Part shown: piece by piece, positions 5,804-6,582 of the stretch | Layout of the letters: each line of letters starts with the position of its first letter | How positions within the stretch are numbered: position 1 is the first letter of the stretch | NCBI GenBank assembly: GCA_945971355.1 | Contig: CAMFPD010000127.1 | Coordinates: forward strand, 1 to 6,582 | Direction: 5' to 3' | Source of the DNA: an uncultured Lachnobacterium sp. | GTDB taxonomy: Bacteria; Bacillota; Clostridia; Lachnospirales; Lachnospiraceae | DNA: 6,582 bases | Notes under the pieces: generated by a model | The model's input: the letters and a program-made list of their open reading frames with translations, nothing else | The model's database searches: none | What the model was told of the DNA's origin: nothing | Program-made: the position numbers and the translations under genes

Positions 5804-6582
5804 TCAACGGAAAATCTGTACTCTGTCTGAGATTTATATTCCTCACCACATTTTGTTATCGGAGTTACAAAGTTTGGCTCATTGATTGAATTTGGGAAAT
5901 ACTGTGTCTCAAGGCAGAAAGCTCCTCTGTTGTGGTATACAGCACCTTCCTTGCCCTGCTGTCCTTCAATGAAGTTTGCAGAATAAAGCTGGATTCCTAC
6001 TGTATCAGTAAATACCTCCATCTTAATTCCTGTTTTATCACCGATTGCTGTGGCAACAAGCTCCACTCCATCGCCAGTTTTATCAATTGCAAAATTATGG
6101 TCATATCCATTTCCATAAGTAAGCTGGTCAAACTCTACACCTATATCCTGTCCAATTGGCTTTGCCACTGTAAAATCAAATGGTGTTCCAGCCACTGGTA
6201 CAATCTCGCCTGTAGGAATAGCCTTTGAATTCTTAACTGGTGTATAGTGAGACGCATTAATCTGAAGCATTGTCTCATACACACTGCCTAAGTTATGTCC
6301 ATTCAAATTGAAATATGAATGGTTTGTAAGGTTGAATATTGTTGTCTTATCAGCCTTTCCGAAATACTTAATCAAAAGACCATTTTCATCTGTGACCTCA
6401 TAGGTAACTGCCATAACAGCATTTCCAGGGTATCCCTGCTGCAAATCGGCATCCTCTACCTCAAATGTGATTGAATTGTCCGAGTAATCCTTTACTCTCC
6501 ATACTTTGTCAGCAGTTCCCTCTGAACCACTGTGAAGACAATTCTCATTATCATTTGCCTCAAGCTGGTATTCTACACCTTC
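5800..6582 (-). CDS. galM: Aldose 1-epimerase (mutarotase), N-terminus beyond window
   Basis: It interconverts alpha and beta anomers of galactose or glucose in the cytoplasm, usually feeding the Leloir pathway. The frame is open to the last base of the window, giving 260 residues; the family is about 340-350 long, so about 80-90 N-terminal residues are missing. Numbering from the window edge, the signs are CLHSG (15-19, His17, usually LHGG), QGYPGN (49-54), NLTNHSYFNL (84-93, catalytic-type His88), YGNGYDHNF (161-169, substrate-binding Asp) and CLETQ near the C-terminus with the catalytic-base Glu. The substrate-binding Arg of the GRYANR region lies outside. A shorter reading starting at the TTG at 6444 would cut the conserved QGYPG region from its upstream half and is not the real start. 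It is followed after 12 bp by the dehydrogenase. Confidence 0.95.
   Translation of the reverse strand, partial: EGVEYQLEANDNENCLHSGSEGTADKVWRVKDYSDNSITFEVEDADLQQGYPGNAVMAVTYEVTDENGLLIKYFGKADKTTIFNLTNHSYFNLNGHNLGSVYETMLQINASHYTPVKNSKAIPTGEIVPVAGTPFDFTVAKPIGQDIGVEFDQLTYGNGYDHNFAIDKTGDGVELVATAIGDKTGIKMEVFTDTVGIQLYSANFIEGQQGKEGAVYHNRGAFCLETQYFPNSINEPNFVTPITKCGEEYKSQTEYRFSVE

Overview
The window looks like an A+T-rich Gram-positive genome, most likely a Clostridia/Lachnospiraceae gut or rumen bacterium. This is inferred from base composition, purine-rich ribosome binding sites, the MmcQ/YjbR-alkyltransferase fusion and the style of the surface genes; nothing in the window fixes the species. The first 43 bases are not genomic. 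They are an Illumina Nextera i7 adapter with an index, left at the contig edge, so the left edge is an assembly end. The right edge cuts through a gene.

Left half (44-3700): a surface-directed module. A membrane-anchored glycerophosphodiester phosphodiesterase-like enzyme (+ strand, 5' end lost at the adapter) converges on a two-gene minus-strand operon. That operon encodes an MBOAT O-acyltransferase (2302-3630) and a membrane-anchored SGNH-hydrolase-like protein (1389-2291). The two are 10 bp apart, with the SGNH ribosome binding site overlapping the MBOAT stop codon. A long, nearly symmetric hairpin (1328-1389) ends both converging transcripts. MBOAT plus SGNH pairs are a known design for moving acyl groups across the membrane onto extracellular polymers. 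The phosphodiesterase-like protein could act on the same envelope layer, but that link rests only on position.

Right half (3716-6582): minus-strand genes in transcription order. They are aldose 1-epimerase (galM, N-terminus cut off), a D-2-hydroxyacid dehydrogenase, a fused MmcQ/YjbR plus O6-alkylguanine-DNA alkyltransferase-like protein, and a small GIY-YIG nuclease-domain protein. galM and the dehydrogenase are tightly coupled (12 bp apart, SD in the stop codon). The fusion gene follows after 69 bp with no visible terminator. The GIY-YIG gene has its own candidate promoter and is followed by a clear hairpin terminator (3716-3754) that separates it from the MBOAT operon.

No RNA gene, CRISPR array, insertion sequence or phage feature was seen, and no gap between genes exceeds about 140 bp. 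I do not see a clearly new system. The points most worth a second look are the adapter artefact, the PCFRVV active site of the alkyltransferase fusion, the HAGGG variant of the phosphodiesterase, and the convergent surface module.
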